Of a stretch of 64,000 bases of DNA, positions 52,127 to 62,523 are shown piece by piece (positions within the stretch are counted from its first letter, which is position 1; each line of letters begins with the position of its first letter). The notes beneath the pieces were generated by a model. The model was given only the letters and a program-made list of their open reading frames with translations. It did no database searches and was not told where the DNA came from. A program made the translations under genes and the position numbers. The stretch is from the NCBI GenBank assembly GCA_042867185.1, contig JBHZQV010000012.1, positions 1-64,000 of the forward strand. The letters run 5' to 3'. This DNA is from Xylophilus sp042867185 (GTDB lineage Bacteria > Pseudomonadota > Gammaproteobacteria > Burkholderiales > Burkholderiaceae_C).

Positions 52127-53436
52127 ACCAGCCCCAGGTCCACCGGCCGCACGCCCGGGAACACCTGGGCCAGCCGGCCGGTGTCCAGCCCGTACATGCG
52201 GCCGAACAGCCCGCCGATCACCGCGCGGTATTCGTTGAGCACCGGAAAATCCCGGTTCTGGTTGAGGGTGGCGGGCGCGACCGCCACCTGCTCTCCCGCG
52301 ATCCGGCCGCCGCGCACCGCGCCGCCGGCCACCCAGTAGGTACTGCCGTGGCCGTGGTCGGTGCCGCGGGTGCCGTTCTCGCGGAAGGTGCGGCCGAACT
52401 CCGACACCACCACCACGACCGTCTTGTCCCAGGCCGGCCCCATCTCTTCTGCGAAGCCGGCGATGCCGCTGCCCAGGTTGCCGAGCAGATTCGCCAGCTG
52501 GCCCTGGGCGCCGCCCTGGTTGACATGGGTGTCCCAGCCGCCGACGTCGATGAAGCCCAGGTTGAAGCGGTCGCGCATCAGCCCGGCCATGCGGCGCGCC
52601 TCCAGCTCGAAGCCCTTGGCGCTGAGCGCGCGGCGGTTGGCGGCCTCCATCTCCTGGTTGCGGGCGGCCATGTCGGGCGCCATGCCGGCGGCCGGCGCGG
52701 CGGTGCGCTTCTGCAGCGCCTCGGCTTCTTCGGCCACCGTCTTGCGCAGCTCGAAACCCTCGGCGATCACCGGCTCGAAGCGGGTGCCCTGGTACATCTG
52801 CGCCAGAAGGGACGTCTGCCGCGCGTCGAACGGCGTGCGGCCGGTGCCCTTGAGCGAGACGTTGGGCACGTTCTGCGGGCCTGCCATCGCGCCCGGCAGG
52901 CCGTCGGTGAAGGCGACCGGCGCCGCGCGCCCGCCCATCGCGCCGGCCAGTCGGTTGAGGAAGCCGGTGCCGCGCTGCGCCGGGTCGGCCGCGGCGGTGG
53001 AACGGTCGCCGGGCATCGGCAACCCGGCCTCGACGCCGTCCTGCGTCTCGAAGTGGCTGCGCGAGAGATCGTCGGTGCCGGCGAAGGGCAGGAAGGCGAG
53101 CTGCCCCCGCTGCCACAGCGGCAGCGCGCCGGCCGCCAGCGCCGGATGCAGCGCCCAGCCGCCCTCGGCGCCGGCCAGCGCGATGGCGGCCTGCGGGTCG
53201 GCCGCCGCATCGCCCGCCACCGGACTGCGGATCGCGATGGTGGGCCGAGAGGCGTAGTAGAAATCGCTGCCAGCCGGCACCAGCACGTTGGCCGCGTCGT
53301 ACCCGCCGCGCAAAAACACCAGCAGGAACCGCGCATCGGCCTGGGCCGGCAACGCATAGGCGCGCGACCCGATCGCCGGCCCCGCCAGCGCCAGCCCGGC
53401 ACAGCCCAGGTGCCGCAGGAGTTCTCGTCGTTGCAT
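52123..53436 (-). CDS. Secreted DUF1501 family protein
   Basis: 437 aa. The N-terminus RRELLRHLGCAGLALAGPAIG looks like a Tat signal, so the protein should be exported folded. The body is a DUF1501 (sulfatase/phosphatase-like superfamily) domain: FLLVFLRGGYDAANVLVPAG, GGWDTHVNQGG and VVVVSEFGRTFRENGTRGTDHGHG are its key motifs. Encoded next to a DUF1800 protein, its usual partner; their joint role is unknown. Separated from it by 202 bp in which I see no gene. Confidence 0.93.
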   Translation of the reverse strand: MQRRELLRHLGCAGLALAGPAIGSRAYALPAQADARFLLVFLRGGYDAANVLVPAGSDFYYASRPTIAIRSPVAGDAAADPQAAIALAGAEGGWALHPALAAGALPLWQRGQLAFLPFAGTDDLSRSHFETQDGVEAGLPMPGDRSTAAADPAQRGTGFLNRLAGAMGGRAAPVAFTDGLPGAMAGPQNVPNVSLKGTGRTPFDARQTSLLAQMYQGTRFEPVIAEGFELRKTVAEEAEALQKRTAAPAAGMAPDMAARNQEMEAANRRALSAKGFELEARRMAGLMRDRFNLGFIDVGGWDTHVNQGGAQGQLANLLGNLGSGIAGFAEEMGPAWDKTVVVVVSEFGRTFRENGTRGTDHGHGSTYWVAGGAVRGGRIAGEQVAVAPATLNQNRDFPVLNEYRAVIGGLFGRMYGLDTGRLAQVFPGVRPVDLGLV

Positions 53437-53638
53437 CGCATGCTCCTCGCGCCGCAGCGCTCTTTTCATCGATCGCGTGCCCACGCCGCCACCCGTATCC
53501 GGGCACGCGGCAAAAGCCGCGCCGCGAAGCCAGGCGCCCCACCAGGGACACCGTGGGTCCGGCTCCGCCGGCCCACCGGTGTCGCACCCTCGCAGGGGGT
53601 GGGCGGCCACACGCAGTGGGCAAGCGTGGGGGTGAGCC

Positions 53639-55237
53639 TCATCTCGTCATCCACTCGGGCGACGACAGCAGCACCGCGTTCCACTCCGGTTGCGACGCGG
53701 CCTGCGCCAGCGCGCTGCGGGTCGCGGGGCCGAGCGTCGGCTCGACGAAGCGGTAGTAGGTGCGGGTGGCGAGCACCGGAAAGCCGGTGCGCGGCAGCGG
53801 CTTTCCGTCGTCGTCGGTGTAGAGCGCGGCCTGGCCGGCGCCCATCGCGCGGGCGATCTCGAAGCGCTTGACCATCTGCCCCGAACTGGCCCACGCCGCT
53901 TCCGACGCCGGATAGCCGTCGGGCGAGATGCGGCCGTAGAGCGGCTCGCCCAACTGGTTCAGCCAGCCGATCACCGGCCGCAGGTTGCCGATCGGCCGAT
54001 CGGCATAGGCCAGGCGCAGCGACGAGACGACGTACTGCACCGGGTCCTTGAACTTGTGCGGCCCGGGGCCGGCCAGCACCGTCTCCATCTCGGCCGACAG
54101 GAACATGGCGCGCAGCACCTCGGCGATATCCCCGTGCGAGCGCTCGAAGCGCTGCGCCATGAGGTCGACCAGCGCGGGCGGCGGGGTGTCGGCCACGAAG
54201 TACGCCGCCAACTTGTGCGAGACGAAGCGTGCCGTCGCCGGCTGGCGCGCCAGCAGTTCGACGGCCTGCTCCACCTCGGCGAAACCCCGTCCCTCGATCC
54301 GCTGGCCCAGCACGGTCTTCGCGCCGAAATCGTGCCGGGCCGGATTGAACTCGAACAGGCCCTCGTGCAGGTACAGCGCCTGGCGCTGGGGTGGGAGCCG
54401 CGGCGGCTGGCCGTCGTTGTCGATGCCCACGCCGGTCAGCACCCGGGCCAGCTCCTGCACGTCCTGCTGGGTGTAGCGCGAGCCGCTGGGGCCGCCGGCC
54501 ACGCCCAGGGTGTGCAGCTCCATCAGCTCGCGGGCGTAGTTCTCGTTGATGCGGTTGGCCGCGCTCTGGGCGTTGTCGAGGTACTCGAGCATCGCCGGCG
54601 ACCGCAGGGTGGCCATCGCCAGCGTGTCGAAGCGGGCGAGCGCCAGGGGCCGCACGGTGCGCTCTTCGTACTCGCCCAGCGTCCAGCGCACGTTGCCCTT
54701 GCCGGCATAGACGTTGAAATGGTTTATCCAGAACCAGGCCATCTGCTCGCGCAGCTGGGTGGGCGACTGCAGCGCGCGCAGCAAGTGGCGGCGGGCGGTG
54801 TCCTGCACCGCCTCGTTGTTGGCGCGGTTGAGGGCGGTGCGGGCCGCCTGCTTCTCGTCCTCGTCGGTCAGCGTGTTGAGGCGGCGCTGCTCGGCGCGCG
54901 CCGCCCGCAGCCGCTGCTCGGCGCTCTGCTGCGCTACCGGCATCGCGGCGATGGTGGCGGCCAGGTCCGGCGGGTCCTGCGCCGGGGGCGCCAGTTGCCG
55001 GTCGAGGTAGGCCTTGCGCCCCAGCGACTGCAGCAGCCGCGCATCGGCCTCGTCGGCGCAGAAGTTGACCCGGTTGAGCCAGCGCCAGTCGCTGGCCGTC
55101 AGCGCGGCGCCGGTGCCGTCCGCACCGGGCGCGGTGCCCGGTGCCGCGCAACCCGCGGCGGCCAGGCCCGCGCCGGCGGCAGCGGCCGCGCACAGCAGCG
55201 TGCGGCGGGACAAGGGGGTATCGGTCGTGGGAGGCAT
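53639..55237 (-). CDS. Secreted DUF1800 family protein
   Basis: 532 aa. The N-terminus SRRTLLCAAAAAGAGLAAAGCAAPG combines a twin-arginine motif with a possible lipobox Cys. The DUF1800 core reads AWFWINHFNVYAGKGNVRWTLGEYEERTVRPLALARFDTLAMATLRSPAMLEYLDN..INENYARELMELHTLG, in pieces recognisable throughout the family. Function unknown. It precedes the DUF1501 gene on the same strand, the usual order, so both are likely exported and work together. Confidence 0.93.
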   Translation of the reverse strand: MPPTTDTPLSRRTLLCAAAAAGAGLAAAGCAAPGTAPGADGTGAALTASDWRWLNRVNFCADEADARLLQSLGRKAYLDRQLAPPAQDPPDLAATIAAMPVAQQSAEQRLRAARAEQRRLNTLTDEDEKQAARTALNRANNEAVQDTARRHLLRALQSPTQLREQMAWFWINHFNVYAGKGNVRWTLGEYEERTVRPLALARFDTLAMATLRSPAMLEYLDNAQSAANRINENYARELMELHTLGVAGGPSGSRYTQQDVQELARVLTGVGIDNDGQPPRLPPQRQALYLHEGLFEFNPARHDFGAKTVLGQRIEGRGFAEVEQAVELLARQPATARFVSHKLAAYFVADTPPPALVDLMAQRFERSHGDIAEVLRAMFLSAEMETVLAGPGPHKFKDPVQYVVSSLRLAYADRPIGNLRPVIGWLNQLGEPLYGRISPDGYPASEAAWASSGQMVKRFEIARAMGAGQAALYTDDDGKPLPRTGFPVLATRTYYRFVEPTLGPATRSALAQAASQPEWNAVLLSSPEWMTR

Positions 55238-55438
55238 GCGGAACTCCGGTGCGGCACCGGCGGTAGCAGGGTGGCCTGCCGCCCTACCGGACCGGAGCCC
55301 GGGCGGGCCATGTCGGGTCGCCAGTGTGCGCCCGGGGCCGGCCGGCCCGGATGGAGTTGCGGTGGACGGTTCGTAAAGAAAGCGCAAACCGGGTGTCCCG
55401 CGGTTATCGGCCGCCGCGCGACGTGCACACTTTCGGCG

Positions 55439-56155
55439 TCAGCGGCGCAGCGCGTCGGCCGCCGCGGGCGTTCCGCCCGCCCGCATCCATTCGATCGCCT
55501 GGGGCCGGTCGACCAGCACGCACTGCTTGCCGGTGCGGCGGCAGTGGTCCTGCACCCGCCAGTAGGCGCCGTGTCCGACGCAGCCGGTCTGGCAGATGAC
55601 CAGGTCGGCGGCGACCAGGCTGGCCTCCAGCGCCTCGGCATCGTCCTGGTCGCTGCCGCCGTGGTGCAGGAACTGGCCGCCCGCGCCCTCGACCAGGCGC
55701 TGCGCGGCGGTGGCATCCTCCGCATCCGGCCCGATGCAGAGGACCGCCTTGCGGTGCAGGTCGGCGGCGAGCGGTGCCACTGCAGGCACGGCCGCTGGAG
55801 CGGTCGCCGACGCGTCCGGCACCCGCTCCGCGCGCACCTGCCAGCCGAGCCGCTCGCGCATCAGGCGGCGCACCCGCTCCACCAGCGCCTCGCCCCGCCG
55901 GGCGAGCGCCAGCCGGCGCGGCAGGCCGGGCACCGCCGCCTCGGCCCGCAGCCGGTCTTCGTGGGCCAGGGCCAGCGCCGTGTCGCGCACGATAAGGGCC
56001 CCGCGCAGCCGCACCGCCTCGGCCTCCAGCCGCGCGATGGCCCGCGCCTGCGCCACCAGCAGCTCGCTGCAGCGGCCCTGCGACCGGCCATACTGGCGCG
56101 CGAGCGCGGCGTATTCGCGCGTGGCACTTGGGGTTTCGGCAGGCGGCTGGTTCAT
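55439..56155 (-). CDS. DUF2325 domain protein
   Basis: 238 aa. An N-terminal coiled-coil region (about 15-110) is followed by a DUF2325 domain: AVLCIGPDAED, then LVEGAGGQFLHHGGSDQDDAEALEASLVAADLVICQTGCVGHGAYWRVQDHCRRTGKQC, quoted in part, with the conserved His, Cys and Asp residues that suggest metal binding. Biochemical function unknown. The start is the Met before NQPPAET. A 23-bp interrupted palindrome lies about 50 bp upstream. Confidence 0.88.
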   Translation of the reverse strand: MNQPPAETPSATREYAALARQYGRSQGRCSELLVAQARAIARLEAEAVRLRGALIVRDTALALAHEDRLRAEAAVPGLPRRLALARRGEALVERVRRLMRERLGWQVRAERVPDASATAPAAVPAVAPLAADLHRKAVLCIGPDAEDATAAQRLVEGAGGQFLHHGGSDQDDAEALEASLVAADLVICQTGCVGHGAYWRVQDHCRRTGKQCVLVDRPQAIEWMRAGGTPAAADALRR

Positions 56156-56203
56156 GGTGCTGCTCCGGTAGAAAGGGGCCGGCTGGCTCCTGATAACCCA
56201 TTC

Positions 56204-56226
56204 TAGATGAGAACCTTTTGCATCTA
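56204..56226. promoter_or_regulatory. Interrupted palindrome upstream of the DUF2325 gene
   Basis: TAGATG-N11-CATCTA in the divergent region between the DUF2325 gene and tag, about 50 bp before the DUF2325 start. The core GATGAGAAC...GCATC is weakly Fur-like, matching about half of the 19-bp Fur consensus. A candidate operator only. Confidence 0.3.
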
Positions 56227-56322
56227 CAACCGCCCTGCGTGCCGACACGGCGCTCCGGCAATCCCACCCGGCCCTGGCTACCTACGACCCCGCCCGACAT
56301 TTCCACCGCCCGATACCGCCCC

Positions 56323-56919
56323 ATGAATTCAGTTCCAGACCCCTGCCCCCGCTGCGCCTGGGCCGGCTCCGACCCGCAGATGCGGGCCTACCACGACCAC
56401 GAGTGGGGCGTGCCGACGCACGACCCGCGGGCGCTGTGGGAATCGTTGATGCTCGAAGGCTTCCAGGCCGGGCTGGCGTGGATCACGGTGCTGCGCAAGC
56501 GGCCGGCCTTTCGCGCGGCCTTCGCGGGCTTCGATCCCGAGCGGGTCGCGCGCTTCGGGGCCGACGACGTCGCGCGGCTGATGGCAGATGCGGGCATCAT
56601 CCGCTCCCGCGCGAAGATCGAGGCCACCCTCCACGGCGCCCGCATCTACTGCGAGATGGCGGCGCGCGGCGAGGACTTCGCGGCCTTCTGCTGGTCCTTC
56701 ACCGACGGCCGGGTGCTGCAGGGCGACGGGCACACCGTGCCGGCATCGACCGACCTGTCGGCCCGGGTGTCGAAAGAGCTGAAGCGCCGGGGCTTCAAGT
56801 TCGTCGGGCCCACCATCGCCTATGCCTGGATGCAGGCGGTGGGCATGGTCGACGACCACACGGCGGGCTGCTTCCGCTACCGCCGGCCCGCGCCGGAGCG
56901 GATCGACGCCACGCCGTAG
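56323..56919 (+). CDS. tag: DNA-3-methyladenine glycosylase I
   Basis: Base-excision enzyme removing 3-methyladenine. 198 aa, HhH-GPD-related fold. CPRCAW near the N-terminus and YHDHEWGVP (zinc and substrate residues) are characteristic, as are LWESLMLEGFQAGLAWITVLRKR and KRRGFKFVGPTIAYAWMQAVGMVDDH. Single gene, divergent from the DUF2325 gene. Confidence 0.97.
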   Translation: MNSVPDPCPRCAWAGSDPQMRAYHDHEWGVPTHDPRALWESLMLEGFQAGLAWITVLRKRPAFRAAFAGFDPERVARFGADDVARLMADAGIIRSRAKIEATLHGARIYCEMAARGEDFAAFCWSFTDGRVLQGDGHTVPASTDLSARVSKELKRRGFKFVGPTIAYAWMQAVGMVDDHTAGCFRYRRPAPERIDATP

Positions 56920-57039
56920 CCCGGCCGCCCGGCTCGGGGGCGTTGGGGCATCCGGCACAGCGCTGACCCCGGCAAAAACCGGCCAGCGACTAAGCATGGT
57001 CGGAAAAATTCGTGGGCAGCGGGCGCCGCGAACGGTGCA

Positions 57040-58854
57040 ATGCACCCCATGTCCGCTTCGCTCTCGCTCGCCGCTTCCCCTTCTCCTGCCGCTGCGCCGG
57101 CACCCCTGCTCGACGTGCGCGGCCTCGACGTGCGCTTCGCCGGCCACCATGCGGTGCGCGCGCTCGATCTGCAGGTGCGGGCCGGCGAGACGCTGGCGCT
57201 GGTCGGCGAATCGGGCTGCGGCAAGTCGACCACCGCGCTGGCGCTGATGCGGCTGCTGCCGGCGCATGCGCGGCTGGGCGGCACGGTGCATTTCGGCGGG
57301 CAGGACCTGCTGGCGCTGGACGAGCGCGCGCTGACCCGGCTGCGGGGCCGCGCGATCGGCATGGTGTTCCAGGAGCCGATGACCTCGCTCAACCCGGTGC
57401 TGCCGGTCGGCCGGCAGGTGGCCGAGACGCTGCTGCTGCACGGCGCGGTGCCCAGGGCCGACGCCCGCAAGCGCGCCGTCGAACTGTTGGACCTGGTCCG
57501 GTTGCCCGACGCGGCCCGCCGCTACGACGCCTATCCCCACCACCTTTCGGGCGGCCAGCGCCAGCGCGTCGTGATCGCGATGGCGGTCGCCTGCAACCCG
57601 CGGCTGCTGATCGCCGACGAGCCGACCACCGCGCTCGACGTGACGGTGCAGGCCCAGATCCTGCGGCTGATCGACGACCTGCGGCGCGAGCGCGGCATGG
57701 CGGTGCTGCTGATCACCCACGACCTGGGCGTGGTGGCCCAGTGGGCCGACCGGGTGGCGGTGATGCACGGCGGCCGCAAGCTGGAGCAGGGCCCCGCCGC
57801 CCGCGTGTTCGCGGCGCCGGCGCATGCCTATACCCGCGGGCTGCTCGGCGCGTCGCTGCACCTGGAGCAGGACCTGCACTACGAGACGGCGCGGCTGGCC
57901 GAGATCAAGGCCGAGGGCGACGGGCAGTTCACCCTGGTGCGGCCGGCACGCCGCGCGCCGGGGGCAGCGCCCACCCGGCCGGCCGACGCGGCTCCGCTGC
58001 TGGCGGTCGAGGGCCTGGCGGTGCGCTACCCCGGCGCGGCCGCCGGCGTGCGGGCGGTCGACGGCGTCGATTTCCAGATCGCGCCCGGCGAGACGCTGGG
58101 CCTGGTCGGCGAATCGGGCTGCGGCAAGTCGAGCCTGTCGCGCGCCATCGTCCGGCTGGTCGATGCCGATGCCGGCCGGGTGCTGCTGGGCGGCACCGAC
58201 CTGCTGGCCCTGTCGCCCCGCGCGCTGCTGCCGCACCGGCGCCGGGTGCAGATGATTTTCCAGGACCCGTACGGATCGCTCAACCCGCGGCACCGGGTGG
58301 AGGACATCCTGGGCCATGCGCTCGCGATCCACGGCGTGACGGCGCGGGCCGAGCGCGAGCGGCGCATCGGCGCGATCCTGGACGACGTGGGCCTGGGCGC
58401 CTCGGCCCGCGCACGCTATCCGCACGAGTTCTCGGGCGGCCAGCGGCAGCGCATCGGCATCGCCCGCGCGCTGGTGCTGCGGCCCGAGCTGGTGATCTGC
58501 GACGAGCCGGTCTCGGCGCTCGACGTGTCGGTGCAGGCGCAGATCCTCAACCTGCTGGTCGACCTGAAGGCGGTCTACGGCCTGGCGTATCTCTTCATCT
58601 CGCACGACCTGGCGGTGGTGCGCTACATCGCCGACCGGGTGATGGTGATGCACGGCGGCCGGATCGTCGAGACCGGCGACCACCACGGTCTCTGGGCCGC
58701 GCCGCAGCACCCCTACACCCGCAGCCTGATCGCGGCGGTGCCGGGGCGGCGGGATGCGCAGGCCGGGCCGGGCGCGGCACACCCGGCGCACCCGGCCATG
58801 CCGGCCCCGCCGGTTCCGCAGGGCGCCGCGCCGCCGATGCGCCGCGCCGCCTAG
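57040..58854 (+). CDS. Peptide-type ABC transporter, fused double ATPase
   Basis: 604 aa with two complete ATPase domains in one chain, as in GsiA/YejF. Walker A GESGCGKST at about 56-64 and GESGCGKSS at about 357-365; signature LSGGQRQR-like motifs (HLSGGQRQRV and EFSGGQRQRI) and Walker B (LLIADEPT, LVICDEPV) occur in each half. Powers the permeases encoded downstream. First of a five-gene transport and oxidation set; an ATG three codons later is an alternative start. Confidence 0.95.
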   Translation: MHPMSASLSLAASPSPAAAPAPLLDVRGLDVRFAGHHAVRALDLQVRAGETLALVGESGCGKSTTALALMRLLPAHARLGGTVHFGGQDLLALDERALTRLRGRAIGMVFQEPMTSLNPVLPVGRQVAETLLLHGAVPRADARKRAVELLDLVRLPDAARRYDAYPHHLSGGQRQRVVIAMAVACNPRLLIADEPTTALDVTVQAQILRLIDDLRRERGMAVLLITHDLGVVAQWADRVAVMHGGRKLEQGPAARVFAAPAHAYTRGLLGASLHLEQDLHYETARLAEIKAEGDGQFTLVRPARRAPGAAPTRPADAAPLLAVEGLAVRYPGAAAGVRAVDGVDFQIAPGETLGLVGESGCGKSSLSRAIVRLVDADAGRVLLGGTDLLALSPRALLPHRRRVQMIFQDPYGSLNPRHRVEDILGHALAIHGVTARAERERRIGAILDDVGLGASARARYPHEFSGGQRQRIGIARALVLRPELVICDEPVSALDVSVQAQILNLLVDLKAVYGLAYLFISHDLAVVRYIADRVMVMHGGRIVETGDHHGLWAAPQHPYTRSLIAAVPGRRDAQAGPGAAHPAHPAMPAPPVPQGAAPPMRRAA

Positions 58855-58967
58855 CGCGGGCCGGCGCGTCCGCCACGCCGCGTTGCCGCCCGCGGCCGGC
58901 GCGCGCAGCCGGCACCGGCACCGTTTCTTCTCTCCTGTTCTTTTTTCCTTCCACTCTGCGACCTGCC

Positions 58968-60653
58968 ATGCCCGATATCCGCTCCGATGCCTCTTCGCCC
59001 GCCACCGCCGACACGGCCCTGCCGCGCCGCACGGTCTTCCACCTGGCCGCCGCACTGGCCGCCAGCGCCGGCGTGCCGGCCCTCTGGAGCGGCCCGGCCC
59101 ATGCGCTCGACAAGGCGCAGCCGCCGGGCACCGAGGGCGCGCAGCGCGGCGGCGCGGTCAACGCGGTGGTGCATCCCGAGCCGCCGACGCTGGCCTTCTT
59201 CATCAACACCTCCACCCCGGGCCGCACCGTCGTCAGCAAGATCTTCGACGGCCTGCTCGACTACGGCCCCGACCTGAAGCCCCGGCCGCAGCTGGCCGAG
59301 AGCGTCGACGTGTCGGTCGACGGCCTCACCGTGCGGCTGCTGCTGCGCAAGAACGTGCTCTGGCACGACGGCAAGCCGTTCAGCTCGGCCGACGTGAAGT
59401 TCTCGGCCGAAGCGGTGTGGAAGCAGTACGCACCCACCGCCCGCCGGGTGTTCCAGTACCTGACGAAGGTCGAGGCGCCCGATGCGCACACGGTGGTGCT
59501 GACGCTGTCGAAGCCCACGCCGGTGATCCTGAACGCGCTGGACGTGGTGGCCGCGCCGGTGCTGCCGAAGCACCTGTACGAAGGCACCGACATTCCGAAC
59601 AACCCGTACAACAACAAGCCGGTGGGCACCGGGCCGTTCGTGTTCAAGGAATGGTCGCGCGGCAGCCACATCGCGCTGGAGCGCTTCGACCGGTACTGGG
59701 TGCCGGGCCTGCCCTACCTCGACAGGCTCACCTTCAAGATCATCCCCGACGTGGCCGGCCGCGCCACGGCGCTGGAAACCGGTGCGGTGCACTACGGCGA
59801 GCGCAATCCGGTGACCTTCGCCGACGCCGACCGCCTGGCCCGGCTGCCGAACCTGGTGGTGAGCAAGGAGGGCTACAACGGCTTCGCCGGCTGGCTCTGG
59901 CTGATCCCCAACCTGCGCGACCCGGTCATCGCCAAGCTGGAAGTGCGCCAGGCGATCCTGCATGCGATCGACCGCAACGCGCTGGTCAAGACCGTCTGGG
60001 GCGGCTATGCGGTGCCGGCCACCGGGCCGGTGTCGTCGCTGCTCAAAACCTTCTACACCGCCGACACCCAGCAGTACCCGTTCGACCGCAAGAAGGCGGA
60101 AGCGCTGCTCGACGCCGCCGGCTACCCGAAGAAGGCCGACGGCTGGCGCTTCAAGCTCGACCACGACTTCATCCCCTTCGGCGACGACTACCGCCGCACC
60201 GGCGAGTTCGTGCGCCAGGCGCTGCGGGCGGTCGGCATCGATGTGTCGCTGCGGGCGCAGGACCTGCCCACCTGGACCAAGAACGTCTTCGGCGACTACA
60301 GGTTCCAACTGGTCAGCTCCTGGGGCATCAACTGGCAGGACCCGCAGATCGGCATGGAGCAACACTACTGGTCGAAGGCCGAAGCCAAGGGCACCGCCTG
60401 GCAGAACGCATCGGGCTACGCCAGCCCCGAGGCCGACCGCCTGCTGGAGGCCGCGCAGACCGAGCGCGACCCTGCCCGGCGGGTCGAGATCTACCGCGAG
60501 TTCCAGAAGCTGGCCGAGAAGGACCTGGCGCTGCTGCCGCTGTTCGAGTTCCGCTGGTTCGGCGTCTGGGACAAGCGGCTGCGCAACGTGACCGACACCT
60601 TCAACCACAGCCAGAACAACTTCGCGAAGGTCTGGCTCGAGGCGAAGCGCTAG
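58968..60653 (+). CDS. Peptide-type ABC transporter substrate-binding protein
   Basis: 561 aa, periplasmic, family SBP_bac_5 (DppA/OppA type). The signal region LPRRTVFHLAAALAASAGVPALW resembles a Tat signal, cleaved after the AHA near residue 46. The mature chain shows the usual FDGLLDYGPDLKPRPQLAES, WHDGKPFSSADVKFSAEAVW and NNPYNNKPVGTGPFVFKEW motifs. The ligand cannot be read from sequence, though the downstream sulfur-type oxidoreductases hint at an organosulfur compound or peptide. Confidence 0.94.
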   Translation: MPDIRSDASSPATADTALPRRTVFHLAAALAASAGVPALWSGPAHALDKAQPPGTEGAQRGGAVNAVVHPEPPTLAFFINTSTPGRTVVSKIFDGLLDYGPDLKPRPQLAESVDVSVDGLTVRLLLRKNVLWHDGKPFSSADVKFSAEAVWKQYAPTARRVFQYLTKVEAPDAHTVVLTLSKPTPVILNALDVVAAPVLPKHLYEGTDIPNNPYNNKPVGTGPFVFKEWSRGSHIALERFDRYWVPGLPYLDRLTFKIIPDVAGRATALETGAVHYGERNPVTFADADRLARLPNLVVSKEGYNGFAGWLWLIPNLRDPVIAKLEVRQAILHAIDRNALVKTVWGGYAVPATGPVSSLLKTFYTADTQQYPFDRKKAEALLDAAGYPKKADGWRFKLDHDFIPFGDDYRRTGEFVRQALRAVGIDVSLRAQDLPTWTKNVFGDYRFQLVSSWGINWQDPQIGMEQHYWSKAEAKGTAWQNASGYASPEADRLLEAAQTERDPARRVEIYREFQKLAEKDLALLPLFEFRWFGVWDKRLRNVTDTFNHSQNNFAKVWLEAKR

Positions 60654-60654
60654 C

Positions 60655-61649
<995 letters not shown>

Positions 61650-61653
<4 letters not shown>

Positions 61654-62492
61654 AGCGCTGGTACCTGCAACCTTCGATCGTGCTGGGCGGCGGCGTGCTG
61701 GCCGCCGTGGCGCTGGCCGCGGTGCTGGCGGGCCTGCTGTTCCCGGGCGATCCGCTCGACATGGTGGGCGCGCCGTACGTATGGCCGGGCCATGACGCGG
61801 CCACGCCGCTCGGCACCGACCTGATGGGCCGCGACCTGCTGGCGGGCCTGTTCCACGGCGCGCGGGTGTCGCTGCTGGTGGGCGTGTCGTCGGCCCTGCT
61901 GGCGCTGACCATCGGCATCGCGGTGGGCGCCGCGGCGGGCTTCTACCGGGGCCGGGTCGATGCGGTGCTGACCCGCATCACCGAATTCTTCCAGACCATT
62001 CCCGCCTTCCTGCTGGCGATCGTCCTGGTGGCGGTGCTGACGCCGTCCGTCGGCACCATCGTGTTCGCGCTGGGCGTCACCGGGTGGACCAGCATCGCGC
62101 GGCTGGTGCGGGCCGAGTTCATCTCGCTGCGCGAGCGCGAGTTCGTTCGCGCCAGCGTCGCCTTGGGCGCGAGCGACCTGCACCTGGTGTTCCGCGAGAT
62201 CCTGCCCAACGCCTGGACGCCGGTGATCGTCTCCACCGGCCTGCTGGTGGCCAACGCGATCCTGTCGGAGGCGGGCCTGTCCTTCCTCGGACTGGGCGAC
62301 CCCAACCAGGTGAGCTGGGGTTCGATGATCGGCCTGGGCCGGGACGCGCTGCGCACCGGCTGGTACATGACCGCCCTGCCCGGCATCGCCATCGTGCTCA
62401 CCGTGCTGGCACTCAACCTGTTGAGCGACGCGCTCAACGCCGCCCTCAACCCGCGCCTGCGCCGTGCGCGGCGCGCCACGCCGGTGCTGTAG
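61650..62492 (+). CDS. Peptide-type ABC transporter permease (DppC type)
   Basis: 280 aa, BPD_transp_1 domain. HDAATPLGTDLMGRDLLAGLFHGARVSL is the DppC-type N-terminal signature, and the EAA-like loop reads EFVRASVALGASDLHLVFREILPNAWTPVIV. Pairs with the DppB-type permease to form the channel. The SfnB-like gene follows after 31 bp. Confidence 0.95.
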
Positions 62493-62523
62493 CCGCCGAC
62501 CCTTCTCTCTGCTTCCAACGCCC

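Noticed and set aside
52123..56155. Novel defence or secretion system formed by DUF1501, DUF1800 and DUF2325
   Set aside because: DUF1501/DUF1800 is a known pair in many bacteria; DUF2325 is a separate transcription unit, and no nuclease, NTPase or effector lies between them.
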